Assembly (NCBI GenBank): GCA_029932755.1
Contig: JAOZPK010000089.1
Location: forward strand, 1 to 9,222
Direction: 5' to 3'
Origin: Candidatus Cloacimonadota bacterium
GTDB lineage: Bacteria; Cloacimonadota; Cloacimonadia; Cloacimonadales; TCS61
DNA length: 9,222 nt
Part shown: positions 1 to 6,795 of the stretch, in pieces
Numbering within the stretch: position 1 is the first letter of the stretch
Layout: every line of letters begins with the position of its first letter
Notes under the pieces: model-generated
Seen by the model: only the letters and a program-made list of their open reading frames with translations
What the model was told of the DNA's origin: nothing
Database searches by the model: none
Made by a program: the position numbers and the translations under genes

Positions 1-276
1 ATCAAGAACTGTCATTGTCTCTAATTCATAACTGATCTCGGTAAGTACTTCTTCTGCCTCAACGATAGCTATTACAGTTCCGGAAATATAGTTATTTGCT
101 TCTTCTATTTCCATAGTGATATCATAATTTAATATATCAAAGCCATGTGCAGAATCTGCACGCGTTATTTCATACTTAACACTTGGTAATGAAGTTTTAT
201 GCCTATCATATCTTGGTTGTGCAAAAACAGAAACTATTAACAGTAAGAATAAAAATATTATGATGTTTTTTCTCAT
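1..276 (-). CDS. Secreted M1-family aminopeptidase-like protein, N-terminal part (partial, 3' end outside window)
   Basis: This leftward gene begins at the ATG at 276-274, preceded by a GGAGG at 285-281, and stays open for 92 codons to the window edge. The first 19 residues are a lysine/arginine start plus a long hydrophobic run ending VSVFA, a standard signal peptide with probable cleavage before QPRYD. Residues 46-72 (FDILNYDITMEIEE, then YISGTVIAIVEA) resemble the opening beta-sandwich of M1 zinc aminopeptidases, where a YD-type strand is followed by 'isGsv' and alternating strand residues. The catalytic GxMEN and HExxH motifs would lie outside the window, so activity cannot be judged. In FCB bacteria such proteins are often secreted and carry C-terminal sorting domains, which also cannot be seen here. 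It is divergent from groEL, with a 174-nt shared intergenic region. Family assignment is moderate; the signal peptide and start are firm. Confidence 0.6.
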   Translation of the reverse strand, partial: MRKNIIIFLFLLLIVSVFAQPRYDRHKTSLPSVKYEITRADSAHGFDILNYDITMEIEEANNYISGTVIAIVEAEEVLTEISYELETMTVLD

Positions 277-301
277 TTTCCCTCCTGAAACTATCTTTTG
301 G

Positions 302-322
302 TTTAGTTTTTCTATAACTAAA
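302..322. repeat. Inverted repeat TTTAGTT-N7-AACTAAA upstream of the M1-like gene
   Basis: Perfect 7-bp arms at 302-308 and 316-322 are separated by 7 nt. It lies 26 nt upstream of the leftward start codon, where it could be an operator or a weak 5'-UTR hairpin for that gene. The region is very AT-rich, so a chance palindrome is quite possible. No clear sigma-70 promoter for the leftward gene could be assigned. Confidence 0.3.
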
Positions 323-361
323 ATAACATGCAACTAATTTTTCTAAAATTAATATTTTTAT

Positions 362-388
362 TTGACAGAAAATTGATTATCTTATGTT
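362..388 (+). promoter_or_regulatory. Probable groEL promoter
   Basis: A perfect -35 hexamer TTGACA (362-367) is followed after 15 nt by TATGTT (383-388), a 4/6 match to the -10 consensus. The spacer is shorter than the optimal 17 nt, and the -10 is the weaker part of the call. The -10 abuts and slightly overlaps the CIRCE operator that starts at 388, which is where HrcA binding would be expected to block RNA polymerase. Confidence 0.6.
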
Positions 389-414
389 TAGCACTCATTA
401 AGTAGGATTGCTAA
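388..414. promoter_or_regulatory. CIRCE operator (HrcA binding site) controlling groEL
   Basis: The left arm TTAGCACTC (388-396) matches the CIRCE consensus perfectly. A 9-nt spacer (397-405) follows, then GATTGCTAA (406-414), which differs from the consensus GAGTGCTAA at one base (T at 408). CIRCE is the operator of the heat-shock repressor HrcA and is typically found upstream of groE and dnaK operons. Here it sits between the probable -10 and the ribosome-binding site, so groEL is predicted to be derepressed on heat or unfolded-protein stress. No hrcA gene is in the window. Confidence 0.9.
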
Positions 415-450
415 GAAAGTGAATAAAATAAATAGGAGGCTATAAAAATT

Positions 451-2088
451 ATGGCAAAGCAAATGAAATTTAGTCATAGTTCAAGAACCGCAATGAAAAA
501 AGGGGTTGATGAACTTGCCGATGCTGTTAAGGTTACATTAGGACCCAAAGGCAGAAATGTTGTTATAGATAGGAAATTCGGTTCACCACTCATCACAAAA
601 GATGGTGTTACTGTAGCAAAAGAGATCGAGTTGGATGACCCTTTTGAGAATATGGGTGCTCAACTTGTAAAAGAAGTTGCAGAAAAAACTCATGATGTTG
701 CAGGTGATGGAACTACTACTGCAACGATCCTTACCCAGGCAATTATCGAAGAAGGTCTTAAACATGTTACAGCCGGTGTAAATCCAATGTATTTGAAAAA
801 AGGAATTGAAAAAGCATCAAGAGTTGTTACTGCAAAGATCAAAGAACTTAGTTTAGAAACTAAAGAAAATGAGAAGATAGCACAAATCGCTGCAATTTCC
901 GCTAATAACGATAAGGAAATTGGAGATCTGATTGCTGAAGCAATGAGAACTGTTGGCGAGGAAGGTATCATTAATGTAGAAGAAGCTAAATCTATCGAAA
1001 CTTCTTTGGACAAAGTTGAAGGAATGCAGTTTGATCGTGGATATCTATCTCCGTACTTTGTAACAGATCCCGATAAAATGATCACAGAATTTGAAGATCC
1101 CTACATTCTTCTTTTTGATAAAAAAGTAAGCGTAATGAAAGACTTGCTCCCAATACTCCAGGAAGTTGCACAAACAGGAAAACCATTTTTCATTATTTCT
1201 GAAGATATCGAAGGCGAGGCACTTGCAACTTTGGTTGTAAACAAACTCCGTGGAACATTGAATGTAGCTGCTGTAAAATCACCTGGATTTGGTGACAGAC
1301 GTAAAGCTATGATGGAAGATATTGCAATCCTCACGGGTGGAACTGTAATTTCCGAGGAAATGGGCAGAAAACTTGAATCTGCAACAATTAAAGATCTTGG
1401 AACAGCTAAGAAAGTAATTATAGATAAAGAAAACACAATCATTAGGGAAGGTGCTGGAAGTGCAGAAGACCTTAATGCTCGTGTTAAGCAGATCAAAGCT
1501 CAGGTCGAAGAAACTACATCCGATTATGATAAAGAAAAACTCCAAGAAAGGCTCGCTAAACTTTCAAGCGGTGTTGCAGTTCTTAAGATAGGTGCAGCAA
1601 CAGAGACCGAAATGAAAGAGAAAAAAGCAAGAGTCGATGATGCCCTTCATGCTACTCGTGCTGCAGTTGAAGAAGGTATCGTAGCTGGTGGTGGAGTAAC
1701 ACTTATTTATGCTACAAGAGCAATTGATAAGATGAAACATGAAACTCACGAAGAAAAAGTTGGAGCACAAATTCTTAAAAGCGCACTCACAAAACCTACT
1801 TATTATATTGCATCAAATGCTGGTGAAGAAGGTGCTCTCATTGTTGAAAAGATCAAAAATTCTGATGATGTTCATTTTGGATTCAATGCAGCTAACGGAG
1901 AATTTGTTGACCTTTTTAAAACCGGAATCATAGATCCGGCTAAGGTTGTTAGAAGTGCTGTACAAAACGCAACAAGTATTGCAGGACTCTTCCTTACAAC
2001 AGAATGTGTAATTACGGACATTAAAGAGGATGTAGCCGCAATGCCACCTATGCCAGGTGGAATGGGCGGAATGCCGGGAATGATGTAG
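451..2088 (+). CDS. groEL: 60-kDa chaperonin GroEL
   Basis: Complete 545-aa group I chaperonin, of normal family length. It forms a double-ring ATP-driven folding chamber in the cytoplasm, normally capped by GroES. The family signatures are present: TLGPKGRNV (29-37), TKDGV with D51, and GDGTTT (85-90) with the nucleotide-binding D86. ARVDDALHATRAAVEEG carries D397, equivalent to E. coli D398, needed for ATP hydrolysis. In the apical domain Y198, Y202 and F203 match the hydrophobic residues that bind GroES and substrate. The protein ends in the flexible Gly/Met-rich tail (GGMGGMPGMM). The start is set by AGGAGG at 434-439, 11 nt upstream of the ATG. A CIRCE operator lies upstream and a strong terminator downstream, so this is a monocistronic heat-shock gene. 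The usual groES partner is missing on either side and must be encoded elsewhere. Confidence 0.98.
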   Translation: MAKQMKFSHSSRTAMKKGVDELADAVKVTLGPKGRNVVIDRKFGSPLITKDGVTVAKEIELDDPFENMGAQLVKEVAEKTHDVAGDGTTTATILTQAIIEEGLKHVTAGVNPMYLKKGIEKASRVVTAKIKELSLETKENEKIAQIAAISANNDKEIGDLIAEAMRTVGEEGIINVEEAKSIETSLDKVEGMQFDRGYLSPYFVTDPDKMITEFEDPYILLFDKKVSVMKDLLPILQEVAQTGKPFFIISEDIEGEALATLVVNKLRGTLNVAAVKSPGFGDRRKAMMEDIAILTGGTVISEEMGRKLESATIKDLGTAKKVIIDKENTIIREGAGSAEDLNARVKQIKAQVEETTSDYDKEKLQERLAKLSSGVAVLKIGAATETEMKEKKARVDDALHATRAAVEEGIVAGGGVTLIYATRAIDKMKHETHEEKVGAQILKSALTKPTYYIASNAGEEGALIVEKIKNSDDVHFGFNAANGEFVDLFKTGIIDPAKVVRSAVQNATSIAGLFLTTECVITDIKEDVAAMPPMPGGMGGMPGMM

Positions 2089-2112
2089 ATCACAACCAAA
2101 TATAAATGTATT

Positions 2113-2141
2113 AAAGGGGAGAATTCATCTCCCCTTTTTTT
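2113..2141 (+). terminator. Rho-independent terminator of groEL
   Basis: A 10-bp stem (AAAGGGGAGA at 2113-2122 pairing with TCTCCCCTTT at 2128-2137) with a 5-nt loop runs directly into a T tract ending at 2141. It begins 24 nt after the groEL stop codon. The stem is partly usable in reverse (A-rich side), but there is no opposing gene to serve. Confidence 0.93.
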
Positions 2142-2177
2142 ATTATCCATACAGCTTAATAACTAGTCAAAAAAGGC

Positions 2178-2209
2178 TTGACACCAAAAACCTCAGTTTT
2201 TTTTATACT
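2178..2209 (+). promoter_or_regulatory. Probable promoter of the tRNA-Leu gene
   Basis: A perfect TTGACA (2178-2183) precedes TATACT (2204-2209), a 5/6 match to the -10. The spacing between them is 20 nt, longer than usual. TTTATA at 2202-2207 (18-nt spacer) is a poorer alternative -10. Either choice puts transcription start only a few nt before the mature tRNA 5' end at 2217. The run of eight T in the spacer may bend the DNA and help compensate. Confidence 0.55.
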
Positions 2210-2216
2210 TTTCGTT

Positions 2217-2303
2217 GCCGAAGTGGTGAAATTGGTATACGCAGTGGATTCAAAATCCTCCGAGCAATTGCTCGTGCCGGTTCGATTCCGGCCTTCGGCA
2301 CCA
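2217..2303 (+). tRNA. tRNA-Leu, anticodon CAA (reads UUG)
   Basis: The full class II tRNA cloverleaf can be drawn. The acceptor stem is GCCGAAG (2217-2223) with CTTCGGC (2293-2299), discriminator A at 2300 and genomically encoded CCA at 2301-2303. The anticodon loop TTCAAAA places CAA at 2251-2253. The long variable arm characteristic of Leu/Ser/Tyr tRNAs is CGAGC/GCTCG around an AATT loop (2261-2274). The T arm is GCCGG-TTCGATT-CCGGC. The discriminator A and anticodon identify leucine, and the overall sequence closely resembles the E. coli Leu(CAA) tRNA as I recall it. One oddity is that the anticodon stem GTGGA/TCCTC has a U-U mismatch at positions 28 and 42 (bases 2245 and 2259). Confidence 0.97.
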
Positions 2304-2386
2304 TAATTTTTAGGAGGTTATTTTTAATTTAGATTGTCGCATCTTCTGTTTTAATCTTTACCTAATATAATATACTGGAGGAATCA

Positions 2387-3574
2387 ATGAAAAGTAAAGT
2401 AATCATCCTAACACTCATTTTAATTATGCTTATACCAATTGCAGCAAATGCAATTTCGGAAGCAGCAGTAATGTTTTTATTAATTGAACCAAGTGCTCGA
2501 ACAGGCGGCATGGGGCAAGCATATGTTGCACAAACAGATGACGCATTTGCCGGATACTGGAATACAGGTGCAATGGCATTTAATAGAAAAAAACAATTTA
2601 GTAGTATGTTTTCAAACTGGTTTGGTAAAATATTCAGTGATATGTATTATTTCCATCTTGCTGGAAATAACTATATAGAAGATCTGGGGAATGTGGGATT
2701 TGCCGCAACTTATATGACTTATGGTAAACAAGATCAATTAGATGAAAATGGCGTTTTGCTAAGCACTTTTGAAAGCTATGACCTTTCTATTGCAGCAACT
2801 TATGGTTACCAGGTTAGTCAAAATACTGGTGTTGGTCTTGCATTCAAATTTATACTTAGTGATCTTGCACCTGAAGGAACTGGTAATAATGAAAGCGGCA
2901 TCAAGGGACGTGGAATGAGTTACGCTTTCGACCTTGGGCTAAAACATAAAAGTGTTGATTTTGGACAAATTCTTGTTTCACCTTATAATGGTGCATTAAG
3001 CATTTATAATGGAATAGCTTATTTGGCCGGATTTAATAAAGCTGAACTATCTGGTTATAGCATCTTAGTAGATAAACTGGATTTTGGATTCAACTTCCAA
3101 AACATAGGACCCAACATCACTTACATTAATGAATCTCAATCAGATCCACTTCCAATGAATCTCCGTATGGGATTTTCATATCGTGTATTGGAATCAAAAT
3201 ACAATAAATTCTGCCTTAATTTAGATATGAATAAAATGCTGGCTAATAATGACCCTATTTACCAAAGAATATTCACCGCTTGGACAGATGACTTCAAAGA
3301 TGGAGATTTTGATAGTATATCAGATTTTAATAATTCTATTGAAGTTAAAGAAATAATCTGGGGTGTGGGTGGCGAATATACATATCTTAATCTTCTTTCA
3401 CTCAGATCAGGTTATTTGTTAGATAGAGCAGGAGAGATCAAAGGATTCTCTTTCGGGGCAGGAGTCCATTATACATTTAATAATGCGTATCTGGTTAATA
3501 TTGATTATGCCTTTCAACCTGGTGGAGAACTTCAAGACTATAATCAAACTTTATCATTAAAACTTGAATTTTAA
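2387..3574 (+). CDS. PorV/PorQ-family outer-membrane beta-barrel protein
   Basis: A 395-aa exported protein. Residues 1-22 form a signal peptide (hydrophobic run ending IPIAANA, cleavage before ISEAA). Right after it, residues 34-64 hold the family hallmark: EPSARTGGMGQAYVA followed by QTDDAFAGYWNTGAMA. This matches the 'GARxxGMGgAyvA..dDa.A.yWNPAgla' opening of PorV/PorQ-like proteins. The rest alternates short amphipathic strands with loops and ends in an aromatic strand (SLKLEF), the BAM-type beta-signal. Known PorV (LptO) proteins are outer-membrane barrels that collect T9SS cargo and carry it to the attachment machinery; a role for this member with the adjacent T9SS-tailed protease is inference from context. 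The start is fixed by GGAGG at 2377-2381. It is the first gene of the rightward run. Which subfamily (PorV, PorQ, or a more general porin-like branch) it belongs to cannot be settled here. Confidence 0.75.
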   Translation: MKSKVIILTLILIMLIPIAANAISEAAVMFLLIEPSARTGGMGQAYVAQTDDAFAGYWNTGAMAFNRKKQFSSMFSNWFGKIFSDMYYFHLAGNNYIEDLGNVGFAATYMTYGKQDQLDENGVLLSTFESYDLSIAATYGYQVSQNTGVGLAFKFILSDLAPEGTGNNESGIKGRGMSYAFDLGLKHKSVDFGQILVSPYNGALSIYNGIAYLAGFNKAELSGYSILVDKLDFGFNFQNIGPNITYINESQSDPLPMNLRMGFSYRVLESKYNKFCLNLDMNKMLANNDPIYQRIFTAWTDDFKDGDFDSISDFNNSIEVKEIIWGVGGEYTYLNLLSLRSGYLLDRAGEIKGFSFGAGVHYTFNNAYLVNIDYAFQPGGELQDYNQTLSLKLEF

Positions 3575-3587
3575 TTCTCATTAAAAT

Positions 3588-6500
3588 ATGAAGAAAATAT
3601 TACTATCTGCTTTGATAGTTCTGGTACTAAGTATACCGGAACTATCTTATGCTAAAAAATTCATTATCCAAAAGGATATTATACATTCTGCAAAAGAACG
3701 AAAAGTTCATCCTTTGGAAAAGGAATTTACTCGCCCTAGAAACATTTCTAATATTAACAGCAGAGACTATAATAAGATACTTGTTCTCCTTATTGATTTT
3801 CAGGAAGATAGCCTTTCTACAACTACAGGTAATGGGAAGTTTTTGCAGGATCCAACCGGTTATTCATTTCCAATAGGTAGACCTCCACATGATCAAACGT
3901 ATTTTTCTATGCAGCTGGAAGCATTGACATACTATTATGATGCTGTAAGTTTTGGAAATTATCAAGCTGAAATAGATATTTTTCCGCAAGCTGTTGCAGG
4001 AGAAGATTTCACGGGTTATACTCTCCCCCACGACATGTCTTATTACAATCCAATCGGGGCAGGCTCCGAATTGATGATAGAGAGATTTGAACAATATTTT
4101 CTGGATTGTTTTAATACCGCGGATGAAGATGAAAATATCAATTTTTCTCAATACGAACATTTCATATTCATTCATGCCGGCTCAGATTGGCAGCATGATG
4201 TTTATGGTGATTCACCTTCCGATCTTCCTTCTTTCTTTATCGTTGTAGGAGATGGAAAAGAAGCTATTGTAGATGATGGCTCTGTAACTATTAATCATAC
4301 CTGCAATATTCCTGAAACAATAATCCAAGATTCGAGTACAGATTATAGTGGAAGCATTCCTGTTGTCTCAAATTGGGGCGTTATTAACGCTGTAATGGTA
4401 CATGAATTTGGCCATTCACTTGGATTTGTTGATCTCTATAATACTAAGAACTATACACCACAAGTTGGATATTTCGATATTATGGATAGTGGAGGTTCAA
4501 CTGCAATAAGTTTGGGTGTTGATGAAACAGGAAATTATCTAGCCGATATTTATTACGAAGTCGAAGGAATTTTCCCGGCTCTGCCCGGAGCATGGTCCCG
4601 TATTCTTGCCTTTGAGGATTCATATCGTGCCCGCGGAATATTGAAGGATATTGATGAATTCAAGTTCGATAGTAAAATAACGGTGTTACCGGCTGAGAAA
4701 ATGTTTGATGCTGCAGCTATCACCGATAGTTCTGCTTACTTTATCAAAGTTCCGCTTACCGATACCGAATATCTTCTTATAGAGAACAGACAAGTTGACC
4801 CCGACGGAGATGGTGGTGCATATCCCTGCACATCAGAAGATCAGCGCGTAGTTCTTTATCCAACTTATCCTGACCCAAATCCAAGCTCCGATCCAACTTA
4901 TGAATATGATTATCTTTTGCCAGGCTGGATTTCTGATGATTATTATAGTTATGGTGGAGGACTTCTCATATGGCATATTGATGAAAAAATTCTTTATGAA
5001 AATAATAATTTTGAAAATAATACAATTAACACACGTCATTCATCCAGAGCAGTGAAGGTTATTGAGGCTGATGGCCTTGAAGATATTGGAAATTTAAGCT
5101 CTATGTTTTGGCGTGGGACATCTTTTGAAGCATTCTATAAATACTATCCGCTATTTGATGAAGAAGGCTGGTTTATTGGTTGGGACAACGATTATATTGT
5201 AAATAACAATGGTGAATTAGAATTTATTGGAACAATGTTCAATGACAGATTCAGTGCCTCAACTAAACCTGCTTTAATGACAAATGATGGAGATCCATTC
5301 TTATACTCGATCTATGACATCAGCAGTTGTTCTGTTGAATATGGAATGGAAAGAACTATGTCATTCAAATTTGGAACTGATCTCTTCGATGTAACCCAAA
5401 AGATCGCAGAATTTGATTCTATCAGGGCAATTGGTTATGTCGGGAACATAAATGATTGGCCTACTTTTCCGATAGTAAGTGAAAATGGAATAGATTTCAT
5501 TTCCTTAGCTGATCAAAGTTGGCAGGATACACTTGATGTGGATATAATTTATGGCTCAACACCAACTCAGCCAATTCATGCACTTGATCCGAATGATGAT
5601 GGAGAGGATGAATTTTACTTTATAAATGATTCTGACCTAAATATAATTTCACCGTATATGAATGATCTCGAAAATTATTCATCCAACATTTCTGACGCAC
5701 CTCTTTTTATTCAAGATTGGTATACGCCTACTTTAGTAGTTCCTACCGAAGATTCGCTTTTTATTGGAGAATATCAATATGATATCCAAAACTCGAAATG
5801 CGTTTATAATGAGAAACATCTAATTGTTGGAAGTGAGAATTCAATACATTTCATTTCAGATCCTGAATTAGATGGGACACAAAACTTACAATTTGATATT
5901 GAAAACTATGATCAGAATCATATTCCGATTTGTTACAATGACTCTAACCCTAACTACAATTCTATATTCATCCAAAATATTGATGGGGATATTTTCAGAA
6001 TAAGAGATAGTGAGATCGAGGAGATTTTCAAGCTTTCGCCATATTCATCGGATGAACCTTCCCAGCTTGCCATTGGTGACTTCCTGAATGATGGACAGGT
6101 CTATTTGACTTTTGGTGCGGGAAATCGTGTTTTTGCCATTACTATTGATGGGACTTTGGCACCTGGATTCCCAGCATATTTAGATAATAAACAGATCAAA
6201 CCTGCTGCTTACCCTCGAATTATTACATTTGGTGATGAGAATGTCATTTTGCTGGAAGAGATGGATAATGGTTTTGTAGCAATTAACGAAGATGCAGAAT
6301 TAAGCATCAGTCATTCCTTCTTCTGGAAAAAAGTAAATACTCTCAATCAATTCTACTGGGATGAAAATATCCAGCAATTACACTTCATCTATGCAGATGT
6401 TTCTTCAAATCTCTATGCATCCTATTTGGAGAATATAGAAGAAGACCCTATTATCTGGAACGGCTACAGAAATGGTGGATACAACATTTATTCAGGTTCG

Positions 6501-6785
6501 ATTCAGTACCAAACAAATCAGGATGATGCTCTTACTGCATTTTGTTTTCCAAATCCAACCAGATATGGTGAAGTTAGGGTTAAGGTTATAAACGCTAAAG
6601 CTGATATTGATTTAAAAATATTTGATATCGCAGGTAATATTGTTTGGAGAGATACTGTAGAAAAAGCTGTTAATAATTCCCAAGATATCAGGATCAATAC
6701 ATCGAAAATGGCTTCAGGTGTCTATTTTGGAATTGTATCATCAGAAAAAGAGATAAAAAAAATCTCATTTGCAATTATTAATTAA
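3588..6785 (+). CDS. Secreted M6-family (immune inhibitor A-like) metalloprotease with T9SS type A sorting domain
   Basis: A 1065-aa secreted zinc endopeptidase. Residues 1-22 are a signal peptide (cleavage after ELSYA). A short basic propeptide-like stretch precedes the catalytic domain, which opens near residue 65 (KILVLLIDFQ). The zinc site is HEFGHSLGFVD with H272, E273, H276 and D282, fitting HExxHxxGxxD. A likely Met-turn follows at M299 (FDIMDSGG). YLLIENRQ and GGGLLIWHIDE (456-466) are conserved M6 blocks. Asp-rich loops DPDGDGG (404-410) and DPNDDGEDE (667-675) look like calcium or FG-GAP-type sites. Residues about 600-970 are strand-rich and propeller-like, with DGTLAPGFPAYL as a repeat-like element. 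The final 85 residues (981-1065: CFPNP, IFDIAGNIV, MASGVYFGIV) are a T9SS type A sorting domain, predicting export across the outer membrane and cell-surface attachment or release. The substrate is unknown. It starts 13 nt after the PorV-like gene with no visible Shine-Dalgarno, suggesting translational coupling. Confidence 0.92.
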   Translation: MKKILLSALIVLVLSIPELSYAKKFIIQKDIIHSAKERKVHPLEKEFTRPRNISNINSRDYNKILVLLIDFQEDSLSTTTGNGKFLQDPTGYSFPIGRPPHDQTYFSMQLEALTYYYDAVSFGNYQAEIDIFPQAVAGEDFTGYTLPHDMSYYNPIGAGSELMIERFEQYFLDCFNTADEDENINFSQYEHFIFIHAGSDWQHDVYGDSPSDLPSFFIVVGDGKEAIVDDGSVTINHTCNIPETIIQDSSTDYSGSIPVVSNWGVINAVMVHEFGHSLGFVDLYNTKNYTPQVGYFDIMDSGGSTAISLGVDETGNYLADIYYEVEGIFPALPGAWSRILAFEDSYRARGILKDIDEFKFDSKITVLPAEKMFDAAAITDSSAYFIKVPLTDTEYLLIENRQVDPDGDGGAYPCTSEDQRVVLYPTYPDPNPSSDPTYEYDYLLPGWISDDYYSYGGGLLIWHIDEKILYENNNFENNTINTRHSSRAVKVIEADGLEDIGNLSSMFWRGTSFEAFYKYYPLFDEEGWFIGWDNDYIVNNNGELEFIGTMFNDRFSASTKPALMTNDGDPFLYSIYDISSCSVEYGMERTMSFKFGTDLFDVTQKIAEFDSIRAIGYVGNINDWPTFPIVSENGIDFISLADQSWQDTLDVDIIYGSTPTQPIHALDPNDDGEDEFYFINDSDLNIISPYMNDLENYSSNISDAPLFIQDWYTPTLVVPTEDSLFIGEYQYDIQNSKCVYNEKHLIVGSENSIHFISDPELDGTQNLQFDIENYDQNHIPICYNDSNPNYNSIFIQNIDGDIFRIRDSEIEEIFKLSPYSSDEPSQLAIGDFLNDGQVYLTFGAGNRVFAITIDGTLAPGFPAYLDNKQIKPAAYPRIITFGDENVILLEEMDNGFVAINEDAELSISHSFFWKKVNTLNQFYWDENIQQLHFIYADVSSNLYASYLENIEEDPIIWNGYRNGGYNIYSGSIQYQTNQDDALTAFCFPNPTRYGEVRVKVINAKADIDLKIFDIAGNIVWRDTVEKAVNNSQDIRINTSKMASGVYFGIVSSEKEIKKISFAIIN

Positions 6786-6789
6786 GGAG
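6784..6789 (+). promoter_or_regulatory. Ribosome-binding site that sets the start of the first DUF5683-like gene
   Basis: AAGGAG lies 6 nt before the ATG at 6796 and overlaps the last codons of the protease gene. It favours this ATG over an in-frame ATG at 6769. The later start also puts the Lys-Lys of a signal peptide right at the N-terminus, which the earlier one does not. Confidence 0.85.
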
Positions 6790-6795
6790 CTAATA

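Noticed and set aside
690..1496. Long open frames on the minus strand inside groEL (690-1085, 1101-1496)
   Set aside because: They lie fully opposite a strongly conserved gene, lack ribosome-binding sites, and encode Ser/Ile-rich sequence typical of antisense shadows.
2217..2303. tRNA as an integration site for a mobile element
   Set aside because: No integrase gene and no direct repeat of the tRNA 3' end was seen in the window.
2312..2317. AGGAGG after the tRNA, suggesting a small gene
   Set aside because: No ATG/GTG follows at usable distance; the nearest TTG (2334) gives only six codons.
2366..2371. Perfect TATAAT before the PorV-like gene
   Set aside because: No -35 lies at proper spacing, and a start about 7 nt downstream would remove part of the ribosome-binding site at 2377-2381. 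The local sequence is a run of TA repeats.
3864..4175. Minus-strand open frame inside the protease gene, with others at 4833-5039 and 6898-7227
   Set aside because: Opposite clearly coding DNA, no start signals, and no recognisable protein features.
6769..6795. Upstream in-frame ATG giving nine extra residues to the first DUF5683-like protein
   Set aside because: It overlaps the protease end, has no ribosome-binding site, and would put a non-signal-like stretch before the signal peptide. The ATG at 6796 has AAGGAG at proper spacing.
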